NCBI RefSeq assembly: GCF_029688735.1
Contig: NZ_JARULD010000001.1
Coordinates: 930,001-994,000 of the forward strand
Direction: 5' to 3'
Source of the DNA: Qipengyuania flavescens
Lineage (GTDB): Bacteria; Pseudomonadota; Alphaproteobacteria; Sphingomonadales; Sphingomonadaceae
DNA: 64,000 bases
Position numbers and translations under genes: made by a program. Shown in pieces: positions 7,602 through 16,187 of the stretch (the first letter of the stretch is position 1; every line of letters starts with the position of its first letter). The notes below the pieces were generated by a model. The model was not told where the DNA came from, ran no database searches, and saw only the letters and a list, made by a program, of their open reading frames with translations.

Positions 7602-9388
7602 GTCGGTTTCACCGCTTTGGACGTCACCGCCGTAGTGACGTGACCGCTGGTCGGGTTGCCCTGCTGGCGCGACCCTTCGGCGAGTTTTGCCAGCACTGCA
7701 TCGCGCGGCCCGTCGGCGCGGATCTTTCCTTCATCGACCACGATGATCCGATCGACCAGCGCGAGCAGCGGCTGGCGGTGAGTCACGACCACCAGCGTGC
7801 GATCGGCCAGTTCGTCACGCAAGCGTCCGATCAGATCGGCTTCCGTCTGCGCATCCATCGCGCTGCTCGGTTCGTCCATCACCAGCACCGGCGGCTTGCC
7901 GGCCAGCGCGCGGGCGATGGCGATCGACTGGCGCTGCCCGCCGGACAGACCTTCGCCGCGATCGACAAGCCTTAGGTCATAGCCGCGCGGGATTCGGCTG
8001 GCGAAGATGTCGGTGCCCGATACGCGGCTGGCGCGCAGCATTTCCTCGTCGTCCACATTGGGTCGGCCGAGCGCGATATTCTCGCGGATCGTGCCGGAGA
8101 ACAGCGCCGGTTCCTGCAGGACCGATCCTACGGAGCGGCGCAGCGAATTGGGATCGAGCTGGGCGATGTCGATCCCGTCGAACAGCACCATGCCGTCCTG
8201 CGGCGGATAGAGGCCCAGCATCATGCGTGCGAGCGTGGACTTGCCCGAACCGACACGGCCCAGCAGCGCGACTTTCTCGCCCGGCCTGATCGTCAGGCTG
8301 ACGCTGTCGAGCGCCTTGGTCGCGGCGCCGGGATATTGAAAACTGACATTGCGCAGCTCCAGCTCGCCGCGCGTCCGGTCGACCACGATGGCATCGCTGC
8401 CCGGCCCCTCCGGCGGCCTCTCCATCAACGCGCGGATCTGGCGATAGGCGGTGCGGGTGGCGGTCAGGCGCGAAACCAGCTGCGAAATCTGCGCCAGCGG
8501 CGCGATGGCCCGCCCGGCGAGGATCGAACAGGCGATCAGGCCGCCCATCGTCAGGCGGTTGTCGGCGACGGAAAACACGCCGACGATCACGACGCCGGCA
8601 TAGGAAATCGTACCTGCCGAGGTGGCGAAGGTGGTCCCGATGCTGGAGATCAGGCGCTGCTGGAGCGAGATATGCGCGTGGTCGCCCAGCGCCCGCGTCC
8701 AGCGATCCTCGAACAGGTTGCGCGCCCCGGCGGTCTTCACCGCCTCGATACTGCCGATCGTCTCGACCAGCACCGACTGCTTGAGCAGCCCCTCGTCCAT
8801 CGCTCTTGCCGCGAGTCGCTGTTGCGTCGGATGCACGGCGAGGCCGACGAGGATCACCAGCGGGACCATCAGCGCGGGCACCAGCACCACCCAGCCGCCG
8901 ATCAGCGCGACCACGGTCAGCGTGATGAAGATGAACGGCACGTCGACCACTGCCGCCAGCGTCGCCGAGGCGAAGAAATCGCGCAGCGTCTCGAGTTCGC
9001 GCATCAGCCCGGTCAGCTGGCCGGTCGAGCCCTTGCGCAGCTCCAGCCGCATTTCGATCAGGCGTTCGAAAACGGTCTCGCCCACATCCTTGTCGATATT
9101 GGTGCCCGCGTGATCGACGAAATAGGCGCGCAGCAGCTTGAGCGCGAAGTCGAAGATGACGATGATCGCGAGACCGATCGACAGTGCCGCCAACGAGGTG
9201 AAGGCGCTGTTGGGTATGACCCGGTCGTACACCGTCATGGTGAACAACGCAGTGACGAGGCCGAAGATGTTGATCAGCGTCGCGGCGATGGCGACCTTGG
9301 AATAGGTCCGCCAGTTCGCCTTGATCGGTTCCATGATCCAGTCGGCGAGCCGCTTTTCCGGGACGTCGACGATCCGCTCTTCGCTCAT
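7598..9388 (-). CDS. Type I secretion ABC permease/ATPase (LapB/PrtD-like)
   Basis: The 596-residue half-transporter has six transmembrane helices in the first 300 residues and a nucleotide-binding domain with Walker A GRVGSGKST (about 380), signature LSGGQRQS and Walker B VLVMDEPSS. It lacks the long N-terminal C39 or C39-like domain of HlyB/LapB-type exporters, as in the shorter PrtD-like group. This suggests the cargo is not cleaved by this transporter. It works with the HlyD and TolC proteins encoded on either side, and overlaps both (7598-7601 and 9385-9388). The order TolC-ABC-HlyD in one transcription unit is typical for a dedicated type I system. Confidence 0.93.
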   Translation of the reverse strand: MSEERIVDVPEKRLADWIMEPIKANWRTYSKVAIAATLINIFGLVTALFTMTVYDRVIPNSAFTSLAALSIGLAIIVIFDFALKLLRAYFVDHAGTNIDKDVGETVFERLIEMRLELRKGSTGQLTGLMRELETLRDFFASATLAAVVDVPFIFITLTVVALIGGWVVLVPALMVPLVILVGLAVHPTQQRLAARAMDEGLLKQSVLVETIGSIEAVKTAGARNLFEDRWTRALGDHAHISLQQRLISSIGTTFATSAGTISYAGVVIVGVFSVADNRLTMGGLIACSILAGRAIAPLAQISQLVSRLTATRTAYRQIRALMERPPEGPGSDAIVVDRTRGELELRNVSFQYPGAATKALDSVSLTIRPGEKVALLGRVGSGKSTLARMMLGLYPPQDGMVLFDGIDIAQLDPNSLRRSVGSVLQEPALFSGTIRENIALGRPNVDDEEMLRASRVSGTDIFASRIPRGYDLRLVDRGEGLSGGQRQSIAIARALAGKPPVLVMDEPSSAMDAQTEADLIGRLRDELADRTLVVVTHRQPLLALVDRIIVVDEGKIRADGPRDAVLAKLAEGSRQQGNPTSGHVTTAVTSKAVKPT

Positions 9389-10875
9389 GGCTGGCCCTCC
9401 ATGTCGAACTGTTCGAGCAGGCGTCCTGTGCGCGCCAGCAGGACATAGCGCGAGGCGTCGAGCTGGGTCAGCCCTTCGATATAGGCGATGGCTGCAGACA
9501 GATAGGCGCTTTGCGCGTCGGCCACGTCGAACAACGTGCCGCGCAGCGCGGCGAAGCGGCGGAAGACGACGTCGCGCGTCTGGCGGGCGGAAACATAGGC
9601 GGCTTCGAGCGCGACCAGCTGCTGCTCCAGCGCCTGGACATCGGCCCAGATGATCGCGGCATCACGCTCGCTTTCCTGGCGGATGCGATCGGCCGTCGCC
9701 TCGGCAGCCGCAGAGCGGGCGCGTGCCTGATCGTCTCGCGCCAGCGCGCCGCCGAACAGGCGATAACGCAGGTTCAGGCTACCGCGGACGTCGTAGTCTT
9801 CCTGATCCTCGAACACGCCATAACGGCCGGCATCGACCCGCGCGGTCAGCTTGGGCGCCTGGCTGGCCCAGCTGTTGCGCACGTCGATCCGCGCGGCTTC
9901 GGCAGCGGCTTCGGCGCTTTTGACCGCAGGCGCATCGCTGGCAGCCATCACGGCGTAGTCGCGGCTTATCCGCATGTCCGACAAGACCGGAGGGCGCTGC
10001 AACAGGGGCGGCGGCGGCACGCCGGTAAGCTCGGCGAAGCGCGCCTCTGCCGAAGCCAGCCGCCGCTCGAATTGCGCCAGGCGGATTTGCCCGTCGGCCC
10101 GCAGGGTTTCCACTCTCGCTCGGTCCGCAGGCGCGTTGACGCCCTGGGCAATGCGCTTGTCGAGGGCCTCGTCGATGCCGTCCTGCGCTTCGAGATAGCC
10201 CTCGGCGAGGCGGCTCAGCGACTGGTATGCGAACACGCTGTACCAATTGGTCACGACATCGTTGACAAGACCCGTGAGCGCTGCGTCGCGTTCGTATCCC
10301 GCCGCTCGCAGACGCGCTTGCGCGGCGAGGATGGCGCCGTTGACGGCACCCCAGTCGAAAAGCGTGTACTCCACGGCCGCGGTCGCATCGGAGCGTTCGC
10401 GGGGGCGCGAGCGTTCGAGCAGGTTGAAGGGATCGTCGCCGAAATTGCGCGTGATGGTCTTGTAAGTCGTGAAGTTGAGATCGACCGTCGGGAAGTGTCC
10501 GGCTTCCGCCTCGTCCAACTGCGCTTCGGCCAGATCGACCTGGGCCTCGACCTCGCGGCGCGAGGCATTGGCTTGCAGCGACGATGCCACGATCCGCCGG
10601 AAAAGCTGGGGATCCGCCGCGCTGTCGGCAAGGCCGAGAATGGGGTCGGCGCTATAATCGAGCTGAAGCGGGCTCTCGCCGGGGTCGGGAAGTTCGGTAG
10701 CCTCCGTGACGGTCGGCAGGCTCACGCCCGGATCGGGTAGTTCCGTCGCGTCCTGATTATCCGGCAGAGCCTCTTCCTGCTGCGATGCGCGCGCGGGCGA
10801 CGCGCTCACCATCAAGGCAAGCGGTAGCCCGACCAAAATCCGGCCCTTCAGATACTTAACTCCGTCCACGGCCAT
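9385..10875 (-). CDS. TolC family outer-membrane channel of the type I secretion system
   Basis: The protein has an N-terminal signal peptide (LVGLPLALMVSASPARA) and two repeated long helical halves with the TolC/OEP pattern. Examples are ANASRREVEAQVDLAEAQLD and YTLFDWGAVNGA in the first half and LRYRLFGGALARDDQARA in the second. The longest frame begins with GTG at 10887; I prefer ATG at 10875, four codons in, but neither has a clear ribosome binding site. It forms the trimeric outer-membrane exit duct for the ABC/HlyD pair that follow, overlapping by ATGA at 9385-9388. The 137 bp upstream, toward the sulfotransferase-like gene, must contain the operon promoter unless that gene is co-transcribed. 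Confidence 0.9.
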   Translation of the reverse strand: MAVDGVKYLKGRILVGLPLALMVSASPARASQQEEALPDNQDATELPDPGVSLPTVTEATELPDPGESPLQLDYSADPILGLADSAADPQLFRRIVASSLQANASRREVEAQVDLAEAQLDEAEAGHFPTVDLNFTTYKTITRNFGDDPFNLLERSRPRERSDATAAVEYTLFDWGAVNGAILAAQARLRAAGYERDAALTGLVNDVVTNWYSVFAYQSLSRLAEGYLEAQDGIDEALDKRIAQGVNAPADRARVETLRADGQIRLAQFERRLASAEARFAELTGVPPPPLLQRPPVLSDMRISRDYAVMAASDAPAVKSAEAAAEAARIDVRNSWASQAPKLTARVDAGRYGVFEDQEDYDVRGSLNLRYRLFGGALARDDQARARSAAAEATADRIRQESERDAAIIWADVQALEQQLVALEAAYVSARQTRDVVFRRFAALRGTLFDVADAQSAYLSAAIAYIEGLTQLDASRYVLLARTGRLLEQFDMEGQP

Positions 10876-11012
10876 GCTCTTTAGCACCGGATCGATTTAA
10901 GAACACCCGAAACTCCGATACGCGAGATCGGTCATTTAAGCAGGAGAGTGAATGGTTGTAGCCAGCCGATCGAACACACGGCCGGACATTCGGAGGATAT
11001 AATCGCGACCGC

Positions 11013-11756
11013 TCAGGAATTAGCGAGACGAGCGGTCTTGGCATTGCCCGCACCATGCGTGAGAGGGCCCAAAGCGAACTGGCTCTCGACTGACTGGTCC
11101 AGATAACGCGCGATGAACGCAGCATCCGCGGCGTGGACGGACGGATATTCCGTGGGGACGAAAGAGCTCGAATTCTGGCCCTTGTAAGTGGTCACCGGCA
11201 CGAATTCTCTACGTTCTTCCAACTCGGCCGCTGCAGCCAGTCGCTCGATCAATCTTTCCGGCCGGGTAACGAGCTCGGAATGCGATACCAGTGCATACCC
11301 GGTCGCACGTGATGCCACGTCTGACCAGTTGCGCAATTTGGCGGTGCGCATGGCGATGGCATTGGGAAACGGCGATCCGGTTTTCTGACAAAGCTCTTCT
11401 TCGATCGGCTGTCCGAACTTGGGATTTGCCCTATCCATACCCCAGAAATCCTCATCCCACACACTGCGCCACTCGGCCCGGATAAACTCGCCGAAGTCCA
11501 TTTCCTTGAGTTCCGGATGCACGTGCCACGGCTTGGCGTGCAGGCTGCGCAACCACTGGTCGACTTGCCGCGCGATTACGATGACGAAGACATCATCGGG
11601 GATCTCCACCTCCTCCGGGACGAGCCAGTGCTTGAAGCCGAAATCCTCGGTAAACTCTAACTCTTGCAGATTCTGTTCGAGCAATTTTATCAGGGCGTTG
11701 GTGCCACTGCACCGCTGGCCATAAACCTGAAAGCGCCTGAATTTCGCGATAGCCAA
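11013..11756 (-). CDS. Sulfotransferase-like P-loop protein
   Basis: The 247-residue protein opens with a beta strand and P-loop-like motif VYGQRCSGTNALIKLLEQN. This matches the 5'-phosphosulfate-binding loop of PAPS-dependent sulfotransferases in position and sequence type (GxxRSGTT-like). A second strand, VFVIVIARQVDQWLRSLH, corresponds to the 3'-phosphate-binding motif (RxxxxxxxS). I infer a sulfotransferase fold; catalytic competence is not certain because the loop is divergent. No signal peptide is present. It is divergent from the N-hydroxylase operon and upstream of the secretion operon, so its partner pathway is unclear. Sulfotransferases also occur in the exopolysaccharide locus at 49608 and 58987. 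Confidence 0.6.
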   Translation of the reverse strand: MAIAKFRRFQVYGQRCSGTNALIKLLEQNLQELEFTEDFGFKHWLVPEEVEIPDDVFVIVIARQVDQWLRSLHAKPWHVHPELKEMDFGEFIRAEWRSVWDEDFWGMDRANPKFGQPIEEELCQKTGSPFPNAIAMRTAKLRNWSDVASRATGYALVSHSELVTRPERLIERLAAAAELEERREFVPVTTYKGQNSSSFVPTEYPSVHAADAAFIARYLDQSVESQFALGPLTHGAGNAKTARLANS

Positions 11757-11866
11757 GACATGTCTCCGATTAGGGGGCGAGGTCGTTACCGTGCTGCGAA
11801 CGGGTTTTCCGCATGATCCATGTTAAATTGCAGCAACGCTTTTCCTGCCCGAACGTCTGTACGATC

Positions 11867-12577
11867 ATGATGGGAGAAATCGACATCTACAACGGCGCTG
11901 ATGCGACCGATAGCGAGACCTCGCTGGCCGACGCCCTGCGCGCGCATATTGCCGAGGATGGCTTCCCCTGTGTCGGCGCGAAGTCGGCTCTGGCGACCGG
12001 CAGGCTGAAAGTGCTCTCCGCCCGTTCGCTGACCAGCGCATGGAACGATATCGAAATCCATGACGCGTTGCTCGACTGGAGCGAAGATTACGCCAGCAAC
12101 CCAGACGGTCTGCGCAGCCTCGCCGTCGTGTTTTCCGGGCCCGACGATCTGGATGAGGCGGCTTTCGAGAAAGCGATGTGGGAGCGGCTGAATTCGCTTG
12201 CAGCCAAGGACGATTGGCGCGGGCTGGACTACGACCCGGACGTCAGCAGCGATCCGAGCGATCCGCATTTCTCCCTGAGCTTCGGCGGCGAGGCCTATTT
12301 CGTGGTCGGCATGCATCCCAACGCGTCGCGTGCCGCACGGCGAATGCCGCATCCGACCCTTGTCTTCAATCTGCACGACCAGTTCGAGGCCTTGCGCGCT
12401 TCGCAAAGATACGAGCGCATGCGCGAGACGATCCTGAAGCGCGACATGGCGCTGGACGGTTCCATCAACCCCATGCTTTCGCGGCACGGCACGACGAGCG
12501 AGGCGCGGCAATACAGCGGGCGCGTCGTGGGCGATGACTGGCGCTGCCCCTTTTCCGACCCGAGAAGCGGCAAATGA
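11867..12577 (+). CDS. YqcI/YcgG family protein, GntA-type heme-dependent N-hydroxylase
   Basis: The protein has two family signatures: FPCVGAKSALATGRL near the N-terminus and GMHPNASRAARR with PTLVFNLHDQFEALR in the middle. It ends with RCPFSDP. The YqcI/YcgG family includes the guanitoxin enzyme GntA, a heme-dependent oxygenase that N-hydroxylates a guanidino group. The open frame reaches back to ATG 11813, but ATGs at 11867/11870 put the conserved FPCVGAKSA block at the usual depth of about 30 residues; no start has a clear ribosome binding site. Its stop overlaps the DUF1989 gene (12574-12577, ATGA). It heads a six-gene operon. The substrate is unknown; a guanidino compound is the best guess. 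Confidence 0.8.
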   Translation: MMGEIDIYNGADATDSETSLADALRAHIAEDGFPCVGAKSALATGRLKVLSARSLTSAWNDIEIHDALLDWSEDYASNPDGLRSLAVVFSGPDDLDEAAFEKAMWERLNSLAAKDDWRGLDYDPDVSSDPSDPHFSLSFGGEAYFVVGMHPNASRAARRMPHPTLVFNLHDQFEALRASQRYERMRETILKRDMALDGSINPMLSRHGTTSEARQYSGRVVGDDWRCPFSDPRSGK

Positions 12578-13152
12578 CCCGCATCGAACCGCGCACCGGG
12601 ACGGCCTTCGAATTGTCGAAAGGGCAGGTGCTGACCGTGACCGATCCCGAGGGCGGGCAAGTTAGCGACCTCCTGGCCGTGTCGCGGGCCGATCCGGCGG
12701 AGATCCTCTCCAACGGGAGAACGTTCGACTACGAAGAACGGATCATGCTGACGACCGGCGCGCGGCTTTGGTCGAACCGGTCGAACCCCATGCTCACCAT
12801 CCTGGAAGACACCGCGCCCGCACACGACTTTCTTCTGACGCCCTGTTCGAAGGACACGTTCCGCCACTTCTACCCGGACAAGCCGGTCCATCGCGGCTGT
12901 TTCGGAAATCTGGCCGAAGCGCTGGAGCCATATGGCGTGGAGCCTGACGACATACCTACCGCCTTCAATGTTTTCATGAATGTACCGGTCGCCGGCGACG
13001 GCGCGCTTTCGGTCGATCCGCCGCAGTCTCCGCCAGGCACCTTCACCCGGTTCCGGGCTGAGATGGACTTGGTGATCGGGCTTACCGCCTGCGCGGCCTA
13101 CGCATCGAACGGCGGCACGTTCAAACCGATCGATTACAACGTGAACGGCTGA
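12574..13152 (+). CDS. DUF1989 protein (urea carboxylase-associated / carboxyguanidine deiminase-like)
   Basis: The 192-residue protein has the DUF1989 pattern: GGQVSDLLAVSR near the start, LLTPCSKDTF and HRGCFGNLAEAL in the middle, FNVFMNVPV, and AEMDLVIGLTACAAYASNGG near the end. Three conserved cysteines in these motifs are probable metal ligands. Members include the urea-carboxylase-associated proteins shown to form carboxyguanidine deiminase, so chemistry on guanidino or carbamoyl groups is plausible. The start overlaps the N-hydroxylase stop (ATGA), implying coupled production. The length is normal for the family. There is no urea or guanidine carboxylase in the window, so it is not a standard guanidine-degradation locus. 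Confidence 0.85.
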   Translation: MTRIEPRTGTAFELSKGQVLTVTDPEGGQVSDLLAVSRADPAEILSNGRTFDYEERIMLTTGARLWSNRSNPMLTILEDTAPAHDFLLTPCSKDTFRHFYPDKPVHRGCFGNLAEALEPYGVEPDDIPTAFNVFMNVPVAGDGALSVDPPQSPPGTFTRFRAEMDLVIGLTACAAYASNGGTFKPIDYNVNG

Positions 13153-13156
13153 GACG

Positions 13157-13438
13157 ATGCTGGACATTCTCGAATGGTACGGCGCCATCGCAGCTGTAAT
13201 CGCAGCGCTGGTCGTAGCGACGAATGTCAGTGCGCGGGTAACGGGATGGGCCTTCGTGCTCTTCGTCACGTCTTCGCTGGCGCTGACGGCCTGGGGCTTT
13301 CTGAGCGACGATGCCGAAGGGATCGGCTGGCAGAATATCGCCCTGCTGCTGATCAATTTGTGGGGCGTGTATCGCTATCTCGGTCCGCAAAAAGGCGAAA
13401 GCAAGCAGCCCGCAAACGAGGCTGGAGACGCGGCATGA
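13157..13438 (+). CDS. Small three-helix membrane protein, unknown
   Basis: The 93-residue protein has three predicted transmembrane segments (about residues 5-24, 28-50 and 60-77) and a hydrophilic C-terminal tail (GPQKGESKQPANEAGDAA). I do not recognise a named family; short PnuC/YgjV-like membrane proteins look similar (WQNIALLLINLWGVYRY). It begins 4 bp after the DUF1989 stop and its own stop overlaps the next start (13435-13438, ATGA), so it belongs to the same operon. A transport or membrane-anchor role for the pathway is only a guess. Confidence 0.65.
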   Translation: MLDILEWYGAIAAVIAALVVATNVSARVTGWAFVLFVTSSLALTAWGFLSDDAEGIGWQNIALLLINLWGVYRYLGPQKGESKQPANEAGDAA

Positions 13439-13926
13439 AACATACCGCGCTGCCGGCCAGTTCGGCCGGCATCATCCTGCTTGTCGGGCTGGCCGGACAC
13501 TTCGCTTCGGGCGCGATTTATTCCTCGCTCGAAGCGCGCGAGATGATCGCGGCGCTATCCAGTCCGGCACTTTATCTCGGCAGTGCCATCGCCGGGAGCG
13601 CCGCCACGACGCTGGCCCTGATGCTGACCTTGCTCGGTCTGGTGAGGCGCGCAGATGCGGAGTTCGACGTCCGGATGTACTGGCAGATCTACCGCATAGC
13701 GGTGCTGTCGACCGTCCTCCTGGGCGGTGCCGTCGTCATGCTGCTCCTGATGACGATGCCGATCGGCGAATTCGACGACGTACCGGAAAACTGGTTTCCG
13801 ATGCTCTTCAAGGTTTTGTACTGGATCGTGGTGGTCCTCAGTGCCGGACTTGTCGCTATGGTCACCATGCTGTTCGGCACCGTCCGGTCGCTGATCGCCA
13901 AGCTCACGCCGCACGACGATGTGTGA
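13435..13926 (+). CDS. Four-helix membrane protein, unknown
   Basis: The protein of 163 residues starts at the ATG overlapping the previous stop. It shows four hydrophobic segments (about residues 12-32, 44-64, 84-104 and 125-148) with short loops and a basic C-terminus (TVRSLIAKLTPHDDV). No catalytic motif is visible and I do not recognise the family. The open frame continues upstream to 13174 inside the preceding gene, but that extension is Arg/Ser-rich and is a shadow of the previous gene. Its stop overlaps the GTG start of the next gene (13923-13926). It probably acts together with the other small membrane protein. Confidence 0.65.
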   Translation: MKHTALPASSAGIILLVGLAGHFASGAIYSSLEAREMIAALSSPALYLGSAIAGSAATTLALMLTLLGLVRRADAEFDVRMYWQIYRIAVLSTVLLGGAVVMLLLMTMPIGEFDDVPENWFPMLFKVLYWIVVVLSAGLVAMVTMLFGTVRSLIAKLTPHDDV

Positions 13927-14207
13927 AAGCGACCCTCCTTCACGCAGACGGAACCCCTGACATGTTCACCCAGCTGAACCCCCCGCTTCCCGTGCATGTC
14001 ATCGATCGCGGCGCCGGGCTCGCCTTTGCCGTCATCGACTACGGGTTGGAGCACAATCTTATCTGGGTCACCGCAATCGATGCGACCGGTGAAATCTGGT
14101 GCGCCCCCAATCCCAAGGTTCGGCTCAGCGAAAACTGGACTGCCGGCCGTATCGTCAATCCAGCGCGGGATAGTGGCCGGCAGGTGGAAACGAAGGAACA
14201 AGAATGA
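13923..14207 (+). CDS. Small soluble protein of unknown function (GTG start)
   Basis: The 94-residue protein begins with GTG overlapping the preceding stop as GTGA and ends overlapping the next start as ATGA. It has a short beta-rich middle (GLAFAVIDYGLEHNLIWVTA) and a hydrophilic tail ending ETKEQE. I do not recognise a family. Similar short proteins appear as fixed companions in operons, so it could be an accessory subunit, but this is inference from position only. Codon use and composition look like the neighbours. Confidence 0.55.
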   Translation: MKATLLHADGTPDMFTQLNPPLPVHVIDRGAGLAFAVIDYGLEHNLIWVTAIDATGEIWCAPNPKVRLSENWTAGRIVNPARDSGRQVETKEQE

Positions 14208-15307
14208 ACAAGCGCCCACTGGCCTTTTTCGCGCACCATCAGGGCCGCGGCCATGCCAACCGGATCATGGCTATCCTCGAACACATCCCGGAAGATCGAC
14301 CGGTCACGATCATGACGGCAGCGCCCTCGCAGTTCGACGAGCGGCCGCGCGATGCGACCTTGGTCGAGTTGCCGAACATGATCGGTGCGCCCTCGCGCAG
14401 TCCGGCGCTGCACGACCAGCCGACGCCGGAGGTGATGCACTGCGTCCCCCTCGGCGTGGAGGAAATGCGCCAGCACATGGGGTCGATTGCAGAAACGCTG
14501 CGGAAGGCCGACCCGGCGCTGTTCGTCATCGACGTTTCGGCGGAGATCGCCCTGTTGTCGCGCATCATGAGCGTGCCGGCCGTGACTATCAGGATGCATG
14601 GTGACCGTGAGGATGTCGGTCATGTCGCGGGCTACGAAGCCTGTGTCACCATGCTGGCCCCGTTCGACGAGCGGATGGAGCAGGCGAGCTACCCGCCGCG
14701 CCTTCGCGAGCGAACGTTTTACACCGGAGGCCTGTGCACAACCCGCGCGCCCTTGCTCGAAAAAGGGGAGGCCCGCGCCAAGCTCGGCTTGCCCGAAGAC
14801 AGGACCATAACGCTGGTAATCGCCGGTGGCGGAGGATCGGGTACGCCTTACGCCCCGCTCACGGTCGCCGCGCGCGCTGAGCCGGAAACGCAATGGCTGG
14901 TTGCCGGACCGGTACACCGCGAAGGGCACGAAACCGATTTCGGTAACCTCCAAGAGCTGGGCTGGATCGACAATCTGACCGATTATTTGTGCGCTGCCGA
15001 TCGCGTGATTGCTTCGGCCGGCGACAATACGGTCCACGAGATCGCCCGGGCGGCCAAGCCGTTCCTGTGCATCCCCGAATGGCGGTATTTCGACGAGCAG
15101 CAGGCCAAGGCGAGAGAGCTGGAGCGCCTGGGCGCGGCGACTTATCGGGAGACCTGGCCCGCCTCGATCCCCGAATGGCAGCGCGCGCTATCCGAGACCG
15201 ACGCGTTGGATGCCGGCGTTCTTGCATCGCTGCATGACGATGATGCCGCGCGGAAGGCCGCGCACTGGCTGGAGGAACAGGCAACCCGCCTGTGGGCGGT
15301 CAGCTGA
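14204..15307 (+). CDS. GT-B glycosyltransferase, MurG/GT28-like
   Basis: The 367-residue protein starts FFAHHQGRGHANRIMAI, the HGxGHxxR-type donor/acceptor loop of MurG-like GT-B enzymes. A C-terminal nucleotide-sugar domain reads VIAGGGGSGTPY and later ASAGDNTVHEIARAAKPFLC, like the GxGxTxxE region of MurG. A good ribosome binding site (AAGGA, 14193-14197) precedes ATG 14204, which overlaps the previous stop. It is the last gene of the N-hydroxylase/DUF1989 operon. It may glycosylate the product of that pathway, or may belong functionally to the neighbouring glycosyltransferase group. Its stop forms the palindrome TCAGCTGA with the convergent gene. Confidence 0.75.
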   Translation: MNKRPLAFFAHHQGRGHANRIMAILEHIPEDRPVTIMTAAPSQFDERPRDATLVELPNMIGAPSRSPALHDQPTPEVMHCVPLGVEEMRQHMGSIAETLRKADPALFVIDVSAEIALLSRIMSVPAVTIRMHGDREDVGHVAGYEACVTMLAPFDERMEQASYPPRLRERTFYTGGLCTTRAPLLEKGEARAKLGLPEDRTITLVIAGGGGSGTPYAPLTVAARAEPETQWLVAGPVHREGHETDFGNLQELGWIDNLTDYLCAADRVIASAGDNTVHEIARAAKPFLCIPEWRYFDEQQAKARELERLGAATYRETWPASIPEWQRALSETDALDAGVLASLHDDDAARKAAHWLEEQATRLWAVS

Positions 15308-16187
15308 ACAGCACGTCGGCACCCTGCCGGGTATCCGCAATCTCGCTTGTTGTGGGCTGACGCACCACCTCGAGGCGTGTTTCGGACCGCTTCACCAGTC
15401 CGCGCCGCTCGAAATCGTCCAGCCAGTACTGCATGCACCACTCCCCCCACCGGCTGCGATAAAGCCGGGCGTTGCGGATGATGGTATCGAAATGCTGCAA
15501 GGGCGGCTTATGGACGTGATGGTGCTGGTGGAAGCAGATCGCCCCGCCCAGCCAGTACATGCGCGCGCCTGCCCGCTTCAGCCGCTGGCCCAGATCCGTC
15601 TCTTCGGCACCGTAGCCGATGTAATCCTCATCCATTCCGCCAGCCTCAGCCCAGGTCTGCGAGGACATGATAAAGGCCAACCCCCAGAGTTCTCCGAAAT
15701 CCGCGATCGGATCGACGGAGGTTTCATCGAGGGGGCGCTTGCTCGGATGGCGCACGCCGGTGCTGGCCAGCAGGTCGTAATCCGGTGCCCCGTCGGGGGT
15801 GAGCCAGCCGTCGCCGCGCCCGGGCAAGTACCGCACTTCGGGCAGGAACACGCCTTCGCCGTCGTGCACATGTGCTTCCGCCGCGCGGCGCACGAATTCC
15901 GGATCGGGAATGCAATCGACGTCGAGGAAGGCCAGAACATCGCCCCCCGCCAGTTCCGCGGCACGGTTTCGCGCGGCGGCGAGCGGCATGGGTTCGCCCG
16001 GTACCTGCACGCAGCGGACGAGGAAGCGACCGTCGGTTTCGATTCGCGGCGGTTCGTCCTGCATGTAGGCGACAACGAGTTCGTCTGGCGGGAAAGTCTG
16101 AGCCTCGAGGCCTGCAATCAGATGATCGAGATGTTGCTGGCGCCCGCGCACCAGCGTGAGCACCGAAACGGATCGATAGGTACTCAC
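15300..16187 (-). CDS. GT2 glycosyltransferase (galactosyltransferase-like)
   Basis: The 295-residue GT-A protein has the motif VSVLTLVRGRQQHLDHLI, a metal-binding FLDVDCIPD (DxD), and the later GMDEDYIGYGAEETDLGQRL typical of GT2/GT7-like galactosyltransferase-related proteins. I place the start at GTG 16187, which overlaps the stop of the upstream sucrose-synthesis gene as GTGA; the upstream extension lies inside that gene. It is encoded directly after sucrose-phosphate synthase, so it may extend a sugar or glycoside made by the same unit. The convergent gene shares an 8-base palindromic stop region. Confidence 0.8.
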   Translation of the reverse strand: MSTYRSVSVLTLVRGRQQHLDHLIAGLEAQTFPPDELVVAYMQDEPPRIETDGRFLVRCVQVPGEPMPLAAARNRAAELAGGDVLAFLDVDCIPDPEFVRRAAEAHVHDGEGVFLPEVRYLPGRGDGWLTPDGAPDYDLLASTGVRHPSKRPLDETSVDPIADFGELWGLAFIMSSQTWAEAGGMDEDYIGYGAEETDLGQRLKRAGARMYWLGGAICFHQHHHVHKPPLQHFDTIIRNARLYRSRWGEWCMQYWLDDFERRGLVKRSETRLEVVRQPTTSEIADTRQGADVLFS

